From an uncultured Anaeromusa sp. (GTDB lineage: Bacteria; Bacillota; Negativicutes; Anaeromusales; Anaeromusaceae), in contig NZ_OY781460.1 in NCBI RefSeq assembly GCF_963676855.1, positions 248,001 through 312,000 on the forward strand: 64,000 nt of DNA, read 5' to 3'. How positions within the stretch are numbered: position 1 is the stretch's first letter; each line of letters begins with the position of its first letter. A model generated the notes under the pieces. That model searched no databases and had not been told where the DNA came from. It saw nothing but the letters and a program-made list of their open reading frames with translations. A program made the position numbers and the translations under genes. Below, one piece after another: positions 26,229 through 35,072 of the stretch.

Positions 26229-26720
26229 TTACTGTTTCCAAAGTCCTTTTTTGCTCTCACGCGCTTGACGCTGCGCTTCTACAAATCGCTCTTGATATTT
26301 GACATTCGGCTGGATGGTCATTACCTGAGCATATCCTTCTTGCGCCAGCACCTCATTAAACATCTTACCGTCTTCCATATACACATAACGCAGCAGCCGC
26401 CCATACTTGTCCGTATCACCGGCATCCTTCTCCAAATACACGGTTTTGCCTGTAAGCATCTTCTTCGTATAGTCGCTGGCTTCCTTACCATAGGCTTCTA
26501 CCGGCGAATTTGGTTTCACCGTCTCCGGCGTATTGACGCCAATCAATCGCACCCGTTTGTCGTTTGCTAAAAGCAGCGTATCACCGTCAACGACTCGCTT
26601 CACGACTGCTTTTTCATATTTAGAAGCATCAAAGCTTCCGGTAGTTGTTCCATTGCCGCCGCAAGCCGTTAAGAGCAAACAAACCGGCAATAACAACAGC
26701 CAAATCCATCCTTTTCGCAT
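26229..26720 (-). CDS. Thermonuclease-like (SNase) lipoprotein
   Basis: The 163-residue protein has a lipoprotein signal ending in LLTAC and one SNase domain. VVDGDTLLL, RVRLIGVNTPE and DKYGRLLRYVY carry the calcium-binding Asp residues and the catalytic Arg/Glu pattern of staphylococcal nuclease; YAQVMTIQPNVKYQERFVEAQ and the final KKGLWKQ are also typical. It should degrade DNA or RNA at the outer face of the cytoplasmic membrane or in the periplasm. I chose the ATG at 26720, 7 nt behind GGAGG, over a TTG one codon upstream. Confidence 0.92.
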   Translation of the reverse strand: MRKGWIWLLLLPVCLLLTACGGNGTTTGSFDASKYEKAVVKRVVDGDTLLLANDKRVRLIGVNTPETVKPNSPVEAYGKEASDYTKKMLTGKTVYLEKDAGDTDKYGRLLRYVYMEDGKMFNEVLAQEGYAQVMTIQPNVKYQERFVEAQRQARESKKGLWKQ

Positions 26721-26839
26721 CAAGACGCCTCCCCGAACTTATTTTCGCCTATTATAGCACAGACCTTAGATTTTGCGCAAAAGTTGCCATTTTTGCGTAC
26801 TGTCAAGGCTATGCTTCAAACGAAAAGGAGTTGATTTCC

Positions 26840-27373
26840 ATGTTTATTTGCTTAGACCCCGGCCATAGCGGTCCCGTAGAACCAGGCGCTTGTTTCCACA
26901 ATCTGCACGAAGCAGACCTCACCTTGGCCATTGCCCTGCAAACCGCGGCAACGCTGCGCCAAAGGGGCGCCACTGTCTGTCTTACCCGTACGGAAGACAT
27001 CGACAACGACGGTCTGACCTGGCGCGCCGAACTAGCCAACGAAGCCGTCTGCGACGCCTTTCTTTCCATCCATTGTAACGCCGCCGCAGACGATACGGCC
27101 CGCGGCATCGAAAGCTACTATTACCCCGGCTCCTCTCCAGGACTCCATTTAGCCGGTTCGGTACAAAACGAGTTAAATGCGCTTCACTACTCTCTGGATC
27201 GCGGTGTCAAAGACGCCTTTTTTACCGTCCTGGAAAAAACCTCCATGCCTGCAGTGCTTGTAGAGTGCGGCTTCATCACCCAATACCAGGACCGTCAGAT
27301 CCTGTGCGATCCCTCTTGGCAGCAGGCTCTCGGCCAAGCATTGGCTCGCAGCCTGCTCAATGTTTCTTTTTGA
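26840..27373 (+). CDS. N-acetylmuramoyl-L-alanine amidase (Amidase_3), no signal peptide
   Basis: The 177-residue protein is a bare Amidase_3 domain that cleaves between MurNAc and L-Ala of peptidoglycan. LDPGHSG gives the first Zn His, LHEADLTLAIA the catalytic/Zn Glu, LSIHCNAAAD the second His, and VLVECGFIT the C-terminal Glu. It lacks a signal peptide and cell-wall repeats, so it may act on the mother-cell side or leave the cell with lysis, as do phage or spore amidases. No phage genes are nearby. AAGGAG precedes the ATG at 9 nt. Confidence 0.9.
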   Translation: MFICLDPGHSGPVEPGACFHNLHEADLTLAIALQTAATLRQRGATVCLTRTEDIDNDGLTWRAELANEAVCDAFLSIHCNAAADDTARGIESYYYPGSSPGLHLAGSVQNELNALHYSLDRGVKDAFFTVLEKTSMPAVLVECGFITQYQDRQILCDPSWQQALGQALARSLLNVSF

Positions 27374-27410
27374 AGAAATATAGATTGAACCTGAATACAA
27401 CACGCACAGA

Positions 27411-27452
27411 ACCCCAGGCAACCCAGAAAGTATTTCTTGGGTTGCCTGGGGT
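27411..27452. terminator. Bidirectional terminator
   Basis: Long stem (accccaggcaaccca with its complement, one bulge) between the amidase gene and the convergent dehydratase gene. Confidence 0.88.
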
Positions 27453-28448
27453 TTATTTGTGCTCCTTCAGCATGCGCTGCAGCTCTGCCACGCTGAGAAA
27501 CTGCGGGTTGGCAGCGGAATTATAAATAAAACCATCCGGCACTGCTTTGCCGCTTTCTCCCTGGGAATTCACAGCATATACAGAATTGGAGACCGGCGAC
27601 GTAGGTGGCCGAAGCAAATAATAGCCGGGAAATTCCAGCACCAGGTGCGCCTCACCCTCCGACCACATGGCTTCATGCAGCTTTTCTCCCGGACGCAGAC
27701 CGATGATTTCTGGCTCTCTTCCTGGCAAAAACGCCTCCGCCAACTGCACAATGCGGCAGGAAGGCACTTTGGGAATAAAAATTTCTCCGCCTCTCATGTG
27801 AGAAAATGCCGCCAACATGGCTTCCACACCTTCCGCCGGAGTCAGCCAAAAGCGCGTCATTTGCAGATGCGTAACAGGCAGACGTGTGCAGCCCTCCGCA
27901 AGAAGCCTGCGGAACAGAGGTACTACCGAGCCCCGTGAGGCGGCAATATTGCCGTAGCGCACCACGGAAAATTGCGTTACTTGTCCTTCTATGCTCTCAT
28001 TAGCCGCCACAAACAGCTTGTCCGAAACTAACTTTGTCGCACCGTAAAAGCTGGTAGGATTTGCCGCCTTATCGGAAGAAAGGTCTATCACTTTCTTTAC
28101 TCGGTTGGCGATCGTTGCGGCAATCATGTGCTGCGCTCCTAAAATATTTGTCTTCACAAATTCTGATGGATTGCATTCCGCAGTTGGCACTTGTTTGAGC
28201 GCCGCCGCATGTACCACATAGTCGACTCCCTGCAACGCCTGGTGCAAACGCCCTTCATCTCTCACATCACCAATAAAGTAACGCATACAGCTTTGCGGAA
28301 ATTCTCGCTGCATTTCTGATTGTTTCAGTTCATCCCGAGAAAAAACAATCACCCGGCGCGGCCGGTAGCGAGCCAATAGAGTCTGCACCAATTGTCTGCC
28401 AAAGGTACCCGTGCCACCGGTAATCAATAAGGATGCCTCGTTAAACAC
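27453..28448 (-). CDS. UDP-GlcNAc 4,6-dehydratase-like (PseB/CapD type)
   Basis: The 331-residue extended short-chain dehydrogenase has LITGGTGTFGRQLV at the N terminus, YVVHAAALKQVP, SSDKAANPTSFYGATK (Ser/Asp-Lys and YxxxK catalytic set) and GLRPGEKLHEAM. These fit soluble inverting dehydratases of the PseB/FnlA group that make UDP-4-keto-6-deoxy sugars for pseudaminic acid or capsule. No other pse or capsule gene follows, so the pathway is not shown. I chose the GTG at 28448 with GAGG 7 nt upstream. It is 48 nt downstream of the HD-GYP regulator gene and probably co-transcribed. Confidence 0.85.
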   Translation of the reverse strand: MFNEASLLITGGTGTFGRQLVQTLLARYRPRRVIVFSRDELKQSEMQREFPQSCMRYFIGDVRDEGRLHQALQGVDYVVHAAALKQVPTAECNPSEFVKTNILGAQHMIAATIANRVKKVIDLSSDKAANPTSFYGATKLVSDKLFVAANESIEGQVTQFSVVRYGNIAASRGSVVPLFRRLLAEGCTRLPVTHLQMTRFWLTPAEGVEAMLAAFSHMRGGEIFIPKVPSCRIVQLAEAFLPGREPEIIGLRPGEKLHEAMWSEGEAHLVLEFPGYYLLRPPTSPVSNSVYAVNSQGESGKAVPDGFIYNSAANPQFLSVAELQRMLKEHK

Positions 28449-28496
28449 GCTCCCACCTCGTCCCTGCACTGTATTTTCTCTGCAAGACTGCGCCCT

Positions 28497-29591
28497 TCAC
28501 TGCCGCACAGAATCCGGAAATTGCGCCGCAATATCAGCGAAGCTATCGGCCGTCTCCAAAAATGCACCCACCACCAGCGGATCAAATTGCGTACCTGCCG
28601 CCGCTTCGATAATGCGCACCGCTTCCTTATGCGACGCCGGTTCCTTATACACACGCCGGCTGACAATGGCGTCGTACACATCCGCCAAAGACATCAAACG
28701 CGCCGAAACAGGAATCCGCTCTCCCGCCAACCCTTGCGGATAGCCGTTGCCATCCCAGCGCTCATGGTGATAACAAGCCATTTCTTTGGCAAATCGCAAA
28801 AACGACTCAGGCACTCCTAAAAACAGCCCTGCTTCTTCAATGCTTTTCCGTCCCGCCTGCGCATGTCGTTTAACCAAAGAAAATTCAGCAGAAGTTAATT
28901 TCCCCCGCTTGCCCAAAACCGTCTCCGGAATGGTCAACTTGCCAATATCGTGGAGCAGCGCCGATTTAGAAAGCAAAAATATACTGTCAAGGGTAAGTTC
29001 CTTGGCAAACAACGCTTTGGCGTACAAATTGGTGGCCAATGCTCGCACATACCGGCTTGTACGCTGCAAATGCGCGCCGGTTTCATAATCCCGGCTTTCC
29101 GCCAGCAACGCCATAGCCATCATAGATACATCCTGCAGCAGCCCCAGCCCTTGCAGCCGTTCCTCCACTTGCCCTTCCAAATAAAAATTACGATCACGCA
29201 GCTCTTCTTGCGCCTGCTTTAAGGCCATATACATCTCGCTGCGCGCCAGCAACAATGGTGCCGAACTGCTCTTATCAATAAAATCACAGCCTCCTTGCGC
29301 CAACCCTTCCGTCCCGTCCACCACCTCGCCAGGTTCCAGCAAAAAGACTACTGGAATACTCTGCAAGCTCGCTTCTTTTTTCAGCAACGTGCATGCTTCA
29401 TAACCATTCAAGCCAGGCATAGTCACATCCAACAAAATCAGATCCGGCCGCTTTAATTTGGCATATTCCAGCGCTTCCGTCCCATTAGCCGCCGCCACAA
29501 CAAAATACTGCGCTTCCAGATGCTTCGCCAGCTGTAGCCGCCATTCCGCAACATCATCCACAACCATTACTACCAGCTTGCTTCGTTTCAT
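28497..29591 (-). CDS. Response regulator with HD-GYP output domain
   Basis: The 364-residue protein has a receiver domain (residues 1-125) with phospho-acceptor in LILLDVTMPGLNG and the conserved Lys in DFIDKSSS. A coiled coil is followed by an HD-GYP domain (about 160-350) with HDIGKLTIPE and HHERWDGNGYPQGLAGERIP. Such proteins hydrolyse c-di-GMP when phosphorylated; both parts look intact. No sensor kinase is adjacent, so the upstream partner is unknown. It starts at an ATG behind GGAGG. About 500 nt of noncoding DNA lie upstream. Confidence 0.93.
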   Translation of the reverse strand: MKRSKLVVMVVDDVAEWRLQLAKHLEAQYFVVAAANGTEALEYAKLKRPDLILLDVTMPGLNGYEACTLLKKEASLQSIPVVFLLEPGEVVDGTEGLAQGGCDFIDKSSSAPLLLARSEMYMALKQAQEELRDRNFYLEGQVEERLQGLGLLQDVSMMAMALLAESRDYETGAHLQRTSRYVRALATNLYAKALFAKELTLDSIFLLSKSALLHDIGKLTIPETVLGKRGKLTSAEFSLVKRHAQAGRKSIEEAGLFLGVPESFLRFAKEMACYHHERWDGNGYPQGLAGERIPVSARLMSLADVYDAIVSRRVYKEPASHKEAVRIIEAAAGTQFDPLVVGAFLETADSFADIAAQFPDSVRQ

Positions 29592-29738
29592 TTCCACGCC
29601 TCCTCTGAACAAATGAACAAACCTTCGGGATTAACAAACAGAAAATTCTAATATTATTTTCTACATATTTTCCCAATTCCCTTTCGGCTAAAAAAAGAAA
29701 ACCCGCTGCGCGGTCCTTTAGAAGAGAACGTCACACAG

Positions 29739-29948
29739 CGACGGCACGTGATGTACGTGACGGGACGTGAAGTTCCTACTGCCGGTGCGACAGTACCGGA
29801 TGCACTTGACGGCACATGATGTGCCTAATGCCGGCAATGCCACGGATGACATAATTGCCGGTCTCCTTATAAAACAGTGCCATGGAAGGCACAAACGAGG
29901 AACCGCCATGGACGGCGTAGCATCCGGTCTCCAACAAAAAGGCCAGAG
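29739..29948. other. Structured noncoding stretch within the 29592-30090 gap
   Basis: The 499-nt gap between the HD-GYP gene and the LCP gene holds no convincing gene. It contains a palindrome GGCACAT-G-ATGTGCC (29811-29825) with a decayed copy at 29743, an 8-bp inverted repeat ccggcaat/attgccgg (29831-29861) and the word ccggtctcc twice (near 29859 and 29924). The minus-strand short frames are a by-product of these repeats. It may be a leader RNA of the HD-GYP gene or remnants of a repeat; no known riboswitch pattern was recognised. Confidence 0.5.
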
Positions 29949-30061
29949 GAGTAAAGCGAGAGATCAACGAGACTGCGGCGGCCGTTTACCCAGAAGCTCC
30001 CAGCCCTTGATAACTCTAGGCTTTCCAGGCATAAAAGCTTATAAATTCTGGTATAGAAAAA

Positions 30062-30084
30062 AGCCTGCAGCAATACCGCAGGCT
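30062..30084 (-). terminator. Terminator of the LCP gene
   Basis: 7-bp arms (agcctgc/gcaggct) followed by six T on the minus strand, just past the stop codon. Confidence 0.85.
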
Positions 30085-30090
30085 CCCTCA

Positions 30091-31269
30091 TTACCTAGGT
30101 TCCGTCTTGCCGGCGCTTGTGGCCGACGTATTCTTAGATCCAGTTGTCGTTTTTTCACTGCTGACATTCTTGGCTTTACTTGTACTAGAGCTATTTTTGC
30201 TTTCAAAACCAGTCTGTCGTTCTGAAGCCGGCCCTCTTTGCACTACCGCCGGTGGAGAAGCAACCCGAATCTCTCTGGGAACCGATTGCTTATACTCATT
30301 CGCCAGATTTTCCGTCTCCCGGCGATATCGCTCATCCATGGCAATCCCTTGAATGTGCGCCACCTTGGACCGCAGCTCCGTAATATCAGGCAGCCAATAG
30401 CTTACATCCTGTATCCAAATAGGCGTACCAGTCACCCACTCCGTCTCCAGTCCCGCCTTCAATGCGTCATTGATAGTCGGCAGCAACTGCAGCATTTTAG
30501 CAGTTGGCATGTCGGTTTTTACGGTAGAAGAAAACTCCTTGATTAATTCAGGCAGTTTGCTGATCATTTGCGGGCTAGCCATTTCCTGGAACAGTGCTTT
30601 TAGAAATTTTTGCTGCCGTGCTACCCGGCCAATATCGCCTTCCTCATCCCGATAGCGCACATATTCTATCGCCGTGCGCCCGTTCAACTTTTGCACGCCT
30701 GGATAGAGGTCAATTTCCAGACCGCCGTCGTCATCATAAGGATCGGAATAGCGCATTCGCTTATCCACGTCGACTGTAATACCGCCCACCGCATCCACCA
30801 TGCGCATAAATCCTCGAAAATTAACGCTCACTGTGTAATCAATAGGAATACCCAACAAATTTTCTATGGTTGTTTTGGACAAAGGCGCCCCGCCAAAAGC
30901 AAAGGCATGATTCACCTTGTCCCAGCCATGACCAGCGATCTTCACCCGTGAGTCCCGGGGAATTGAAAGCATCGTCGCCTTTTTAGCGTCATTGTCAATG
31001 GTCACCACAAAACTTGTATCCGAGCGTCCCACATCGTCTTCCCTCTCGTCAACGCCAAGAACTAAAATATTCACTTTCCCTTTCAACGGCGTCAACACCT
31101 TGGCGATAGGCTGATCTTTTTCATTGAATAACGCCAAACAAGCGGCCCCGGCTGAGACCACCAGCAACAACACCGCCACTATAACAATCCACAGCTTGCT
31201 CATGCTTCTCTTCCTTTTTTTAGAAAGTCTGGAAAGCCGCGAAAATCCTTCCCGTTCATTTGTTTCCAT
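30091..31269 (-). CDS. LytR-CpsA-Psr family glycopolymer ligase
   Basis: The 392-residue protein has a basic cytoplasmic tail, one membrane helix (LWIVIVAVLLLVVSAG) and an extracellular LCP domain: VNILVLGVDERE, GRSDTSFVVTID, MLSIPRDSRV, KVNHAFAFGG, and GRTAIEYVRYRDEEGDIGR near the end. LCP enzymes attach lipid-linked anionic or capsular polymers to peptidoglycan, using a conserved Asp/Arg set that is present. The C-terminal 50 residues are a Ser/Lys/Thr-rich tail of unknown use. I chose the ATG at 31269 behind AAGGAA. The gene is single and ends in a clear terminator. Confidence 0.93.
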   Translation of the reverse strand: METNEREGFSRLSRLSKKRKRSMSKLWIVIVAVLLLVVSAGAACLALFNEKDQPIAKVLTPLKGKVNILVLGVDEREDDVGRSDTSFVVTIDNDAKKATMLSIPRDSRVKIAGHGWDKVNHAFAFGGAPLSKTTIENLLGIPIDYTVSVNFRGFMRMVDAVGGITVDVDKRMRYSDPYDDDGGLEIDLYPGVQKLNGRTAIEYVRYRDEEGDIGRVARQQKFLKALFQEMASPQMISKLPELIKEFSSTVKTDMPTAKMLQLLPTINDALKAGLETEWVTGTPIWIQDVSYWLPDITELRSKVAHIQGIAMDERYRRETENLANEYKQSVPREIRVASPPAVVQRGPASERQTGFESKNSSSTSKAKNVSSEKTTTGSKNTSATSAGKTEPR

Positions 31270-31402
31270 AGCCAGTTCCTTCCTAGGCAAGTTTTGCTAT
31301 CTCATCATCTCTTAGCGCCTTTGCTTAGGATAGTACTTTTAACAGGGTTTCGTCAACGCAAAGTTGCAGTAGCAACAAACTGGTTTTTAAAAAGAACTTT
31401 CT

Positions 31403-31419
31403 TCCCGCTCTTGGCGGGA
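31403..31419 (-). terminator. Weak terminator after tupC
   Basis: Short hairpin tcccgc/gcggga with a T-rich stretch (TTCTTTTT) about 10 nt further on the minus strand. This would end the tungsten operon. Confidence 0.5.
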
Positions 31420-31421
31420 TT

Positions 31422-32492
31422 TCAAAATCGATGCAACTGCGCCGGACGAAAGCGCAAGCAAAGGGTATCTCCCGGCGCAACCGCTGTCCCTTCCGGCCCC
31501 ACGGGCAGACGGGCTTTCCAGAGCAAGCCGCCCGCGCGAACCAGCATACAGCAGGTACCAATGCCCGGCAGAATCCGCTCTACTTTCCCTTCAAACAAAA
31601 ACCAGCCTTCTGCCATCGGCGCTTCGCCTCCCGCTGCCAAATACAATCCGTCTCCAGGCAAACAGCAAAAAGACGGAGACTCCCCCGCTGAACCGTCACA
31701 GGGGATGAAAAACGCTTCTGAAAGCCGCAGCAACTGCTGGTCGCCAACCATTTCCAAGGTGCAAGGAAACAGATTGTCCATACCGACCAGGCGAGCCACC
31801 TTCTCATTCACCGGCCGCCGCAGCAGTGTTTCTGGAACGCCGTCTTGCAGAATCCGCCCTGCAAAAAGCGCCACCGCACGTTCGGCGAAATACAAAACAT
31901 CGCTAAAATGGTGACTTACCAAAAGCACAGCCATGTTTTTTTGCTTTGCCAATTGCCGCAGTTCCTCCAACAAGGTGCTGCGCGTCGCCACATCCAACGC
32001 CGCAAATGGCTCGTCCAACAGCAACAACTCCGGTTCCGTCACCAACGCCCGGGCCAAACATACTCGCTGCCCCTCACCGCCGGACAGCCGCTTGGCCTGC
32101 CGTTCCGCCAAATGAGCACAACCAAAGGCAGCCAGCGCCTGCGCCACTCTTGCTTGTATTTCGCCCACAGCCATGCCGCGAAAACGCAAGGGCAGGGCCA
32201 CATTAGCAAAGACGCTGCCTTCCATGAGCAGCGTTTCTTGAAAAACCATTGCCGTGCGCCGCCGCAGCTCACGCGCCTTGTCAGAGCCGGTTTTCTCACC
32301 AAATAAACGGATTTCTCCCTTATAAGGCTGCAAGAGGTTAATAGCCTGCAGCAGCGTGCTTTTACCAGCGCCATTAGGACCGACCAAGGCTACCAATTCA
32401 CCCGGTTTCATGCTAAAGGAGTCGATCTGCAGCACTGGTTCCTTGCCGCCTCGATACACCGCGACTTCGTTCATAGCCAAAATTTCCGTCAT
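31422..32492 (-). CDS. tupC: Tungstate ABC transporter, ATP-binding protein
   Basis: The 356-residue ATPase has Walker A (GPNGAGKSTLL), the Q-loop (MVFQETLLM), signature LSGGEGQRVCLARAL and Walker B LLLLDEPFAALD with the switch His in LVSHH. The C-terminal 110 residues form a TOBE/Mop-like extension, as in oxyanion importers. It follows tupB with a 4-nt overlap and tupA upstream, the normal TupABC set for tungstate (TupA motif below). It powers oxyanion import for the aldehyde oxidoreductase encoded in the same block. Confidence 0.92.
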   Translation of the reverse strand: MTEILAMNEVAVYRGGKEPVLQIDSFSMKPGELVALVGPNGAGKSTLLQAINLLQPYKGEIRLFGEKTGSDKARELRRRTAMVFQETLLMEGSVFANVALPLRFRGMAVGEIQARVAQALAAFGCAHLAERQAKRLSGGEGQRVCLARALVTEPELLLLDEPFAALDVATRSTLLEELRQLAKQKNMAVLLVSHHFSDVLYFAERAVALFAGRILQDGVPETLLRRPVNEKVARLVGMDNLFPCTLEMVGDQQLLRLSEAFFIPCDGSAGESPSFCCLPGDGLYLAAGGEAPMAEGWFLFEGKVERILPGIGTCCMLVRAGGLLWKARLPVGPEGTAVAPGDTLCLRFRPAQLHRF

Positions 32493-33187
32493 TTCCGTTC
32501 ACTCTTCCTCTTGTGCTGCAGCCACGTCAATAGGAAAACCACGCCAAAAGCGCCCAGCAGTAAAATTAGACTAAGGGCGATGGCCGTATCGTAGTTGCCC
32601 TTGCCCACTTCCATTACCGTTGCGGTGGTCAAGACCCGGGTTTGTCCCTTGATATTTCCCCCCACCATCATGGAGGCGCCCACTTCGGAGATGACCCGGC
32701 CAAAGCCAGCCATGACCGCCGCCAAGAGACCCAAGCGGGCTTCCCTAATGAGCAGCCAGCTGGCTTGCCAAGAAGTGGCCCCCAACGAAAGCAGTTGCAG
32801 CCGCAGCTTGGGATTCACGCTTAAAATGGCGGCAAAACTAAGGCCGCCCACAATAGGCGTAGCGATAATCGTCTGAGCAATCATCATCGCCGCCGGCGTA
32901 TACATCAGCTCCCATTGCCCCAATGGTCCGTAACGCCACAAACAAAGACTGACGAATAAGCCTACCACCACCGGAGGCAAGCCCATGCCGAAATTCACCA
33001 GCGCGCTGCACAACTGCTTGCCGCGAAAATCCCGCAAGGCCAACCACACGCCCAAAGGAATGCCTAAAAGAACACTGCAAAAAGTGGCGATCCCAGATAC
33101 CTGAACCGTCATAGCCGCCACCGCCGCAACTTCGCCCTCTCCCGTCAGCAGCCAGAAAAACGCCTGTGTTATTCCCTCTTCAACCAT
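32489..33187 (-). CDS. tupB: Tungstate ABC transporter, permease
   Basis: The 232-residue permease has five to six membrane segments and the binding-protein-dependent transport loop SLGATSWQASWLLIREARLGLLAA followed by GFGRVISEVGASMMVGGNIKG, the strongly conserved TupB/ModB-like stretch. It overlaps tupC by 4 nt and starts 9 nt after tupA. The ribosome site is weak, so translation is probably coupled to tupA. Confidence 0.92.
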   Translation of the reverse strand: MVEEGITQAFFWLLTGEGEVAAVAAMTVQVSGIATFCSVLLGIPLGVWLALRDFRGKQLCSALVNFGMGLPPVVVGLFVSLCLWRYGPLGQWELMYTPAAMMIAQTIIATPIVGGLSFAAILSVNPKLRLQLLSLGATSWQASWLLIREARLGLLAAVMAGFGRVISEVGASMMVGGNIKGQTRVLTTATVMEVGKGNYDTAIALSLILLLGAFGVVFLLTWLQHKRKSERK

Positions 33188-33196
33188 GCTGATGAC

Positions 33197-34072
33197 CTAC
33201 AGCCCAAAGTCTTTTTCGGTTTTGCCGCCATCCGCAAAGAACAGAGGCTGGCCGTACGTATCCTTGCCAAACGCGGCAATCAACGCCTGCCCCTCCGAAG
33301 ACAGCAAAAATTCGCGGAAGGCTTTTGCGCCCGCCTGGTTGGCTTTAGCAAATTTTTCGCTGTTGACTTCCATGACATGATAAATATTCAACAGTTTGAT
33401 ATCGCCTTCCACCAAGATTTCCAGCTTGAAGTTTTTCTTTTGCGCTAAATACGTAGCCCGGTCTGTCAGCGTATACCCGGCTTTTTCATCAGCAATCTTC
33501 AGTGTCTGTCCCATACCCGCGCCAGCTTCCTGGTACCACGGAGCGGCCGGTTTAAGAGCGGCGCCCTTCCAAAGACCTACTTCCATTTTATGCGTTCCCG
33601 AATCATCGCCTCGGGAAACAAACACCGTCTTCGCCTCGGCGATTGCCTGCAACGCTTCCTGAGTTGTCTTGCCTTTTATCTTAGCGGCGTCCGCAGCCGG
33701 ACCGACTAGCACAAAGTCATTGTGCATAACCAACTGTCGGTTAACCGCCGCCCCGCTAGCCACTACTTTTTTCTCAGCAGCCGGAGCGTGCACCAGCAAC
33801 ACATCGGCTTCGCCTTTTTCCCCCAGCGCCAGCGCTTGCCCAGTACCCACTGCTACGGTTTTCACTTTGTAGCCGGTTTTCTTTTCAAACGCCGGCAGCA
33901 GCACATCCAGTAAGCCGCTGTCTTGAGTGCTCGTAGTGGTAGCCAAAATGATATTGGGATTCGCCGGTTTAGGCGGCGTTTGCGGCGCCGCCGCGTCTTT
34001 ACCGCCGCAGCCGGCGACAACTAAAATCAGCGCCAATAAACCAAACAGAAAAAATAAATTTTTACGCATCAT
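33197..34072 (-). CDS. tupA: Tungstate-binding lipoprotein
   Basis: The 291-residue protein has a lipoprotein signal (LVVAGC) and the TupA signature ILATTTSTQDSGLLD, whose Thr/Ser residues hold the oxyanion, then GTGQALALGEKGEADVLLVH and RGDDSGTHKME. Family members bind tungstate with very high affinity and prefer it to molybdate; this preference is not readable from sequence alone but agrees with the AOR gene upstream. AGGAGG precedes the ATG by 6 nt. It lies 11 nt behind the ThiF-like gene. Confidence 0.94.
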   Translation of the reverse strand: MMRKNLFFLFGLLALILVVAGCGGKDAAAPQTPPKPANPNIILATTTSTQDSGLLDVLLPAFEKKTGYKVKTVAVGTGQALALGEKGEADVLLVHAPAAEKKVVASGAAVNRQLVMHNDFVLVGPAADAAKIKGKTTQEALQAIAEAKTVFVSRGDDSGTHKMEVGLWKGAALKPAAPWYQEAGAGMGQTLKIADEKAGYTLTDRATYLAQKKNFKLEILVEGDIKLLNIYHVMEVNSEKFAKANQAGAKAFREFLLSSEGQALIAAFGKDTYGQPLFFADGGKTEKDFGL

Positions 34073-34083
34073 ACAGTTCCTCC

Positions 34084-34812
34084 TTAAGGCATACGAATTT
34101 TTTCAAACTCTAGGTACTCCATATCAAAATAAAGAATTTCATTCCTTAGGATTTGCCCCGTACCTGTCAAGAGTTTCACCGTCTCCTGGGCTTGCAGCGA
34201 TGCCGCCATCGCCGGCGTCGCCGCTGGATTTCCTAATTGTACTTCCACGCCTTTCTCCGGCGCTTTTTGCGTCAGAAAAGCCGCCAAGTACGCATCTTCT
34301 GGAAAAAGAACTGCCACTTGACCGGTAAAACCGGCAATAGCTCCGTGCACCACCGGAATGTCCAACGCACCGGCGGCCTGAAAAAGCATACTTCTATCCC
34401 GCAGACTATCTAAGGCGTCTACGACAACGTCCGCCCCTGCCAGCAGGGTTTGGGCCGTGACCGCCGTCAGCATCTGCGCAACCGCCGTCACTTCCACTTC
34501 CGGATTGACCGTAGCAAGTCGCCGCGCCGCTTCTTGCGCCTTGTTTCTACCCAAATTTTCGGTAGTGCATAAAATTTGCCGGTTCAAATTGTGTGCCGCG
34601 AAATCGTCTCCATCAATCACCACTAAATGGCCCACGCCTTGCCGAGCCAGGCATTCCAGCACATAGCCACCTAGACCACCGGCCCCCACGACGATCACTT
34701 TCGCCTGAAGCAGTCGTAGCTGCCCCGCAAGACCGATGGTGCCTAAATTGCGCAAGTACCGTTCCGGCATGCGCCCAGCTTTGAGCTCCTCCAAGGACGT
34801 TTCCTGCGTCAT
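34084..34812 (-). CDS. ThiF/MoeB-family activating enzyme
   Basis: The 242-residue E1-like protein adenylates the C-terminal glycine of a MoaD/ThiS-type sulfur carrier. It has the nucleotide loop VVGAGGLGGYVLECLARQG, DGDDFAAHNLNRQIL with the Asp and Arg that bind ATP-Mg, and DALDSLRDR. The CxxC zinc pairs of classical MoeB are absent, as in the HesA-like short forms. Its start touches the stop of the MoaD gene, so it most likely serves that protein in making tungstopterin. Thiamin synthesis is less likely in this context. Confidence 0.9.
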   Translation of the reverse strand: MTQETSLEELKAGRMPERYLRNLGTIGLAGQLRLLQAKVIVVGAGGLGGYVLECLARQGVGHLVVIDGDDFAAHNLNRQILCTTENLGRNKAQEAARRLATVNPEVEVTAVAQMLTAVTAQTLLAGADVVVDALDSLRDRSMLFQAAGALDIPVVHGAIAGFTGQVAVLFPEDAYLAAFLTQKAPEKGVEVQLGNPAATPAMAASLQAQETVKLLTGTGQILRNEILYFDMEYLEFEKIRMP

Positions 34813-35052
34813 TCAACCGCCTCCTACCGGCGGGAACAGACCTACCCGATCCCGCTCCTTCAAAACGTGCGATCCTTCTACGCCGACGCCGTTGACCATG
34901 CGCATATGCACCTTGGCGGCTTCGATGCCCAGATGCTCCGCCAAAACGTCTACCGTAATGCCCTCCGGGCAGTCGGTGCTAAATACGCCTGCCACCGCAT
35001 CTGTCGGCGCAAAGGCCCGCAAGGTGGCAAACAGCCGAACTTCTAGTTGCAC
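34813..35052 (-). CDS. moaD: MoaD-type sulfur carrier
   Basis: The 79-residue ubiquitin-fold protein ends in FPPVGGG, the double-glycine tail that is adenylated and thiocarboxylated to give sulfur for the dithiolene of molybdopterin. The start is a GTG with GGAGGAGG in front. It is followed directly by the ThiF/MoeB-like gene. The MoaE partner is not in the window and must lie elsewhere. The symbol rests on context; ThiS cannot be excluded by sequence alone. Confidence 0.85.
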   Translation of the reverse strand: MQLEVRLFATLRAFAPTDAVAGVFSTDCPEGITVDVLAEHLGIEAAKVHMRMVNGVGVEGSHVLKERDRVGLFPPVGGG

Positions 35053-35072
35053 AGCCCCTCCTCCTTTGCTCC

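Noticed and set aside
29718..29967. Short minus-strand frames in the 29.6-30.1 kb gap
   Set aside because: No ribosome sites; the frames arise from the palindromic repeats, and the translations have no family resemblance I can support.
29592..30090. A c-di-GMP riboswitch before the HD-GYP gene
   Set aside because: The GEMM core words and tetraloop-receptor pattern could not be found on the minus strand.
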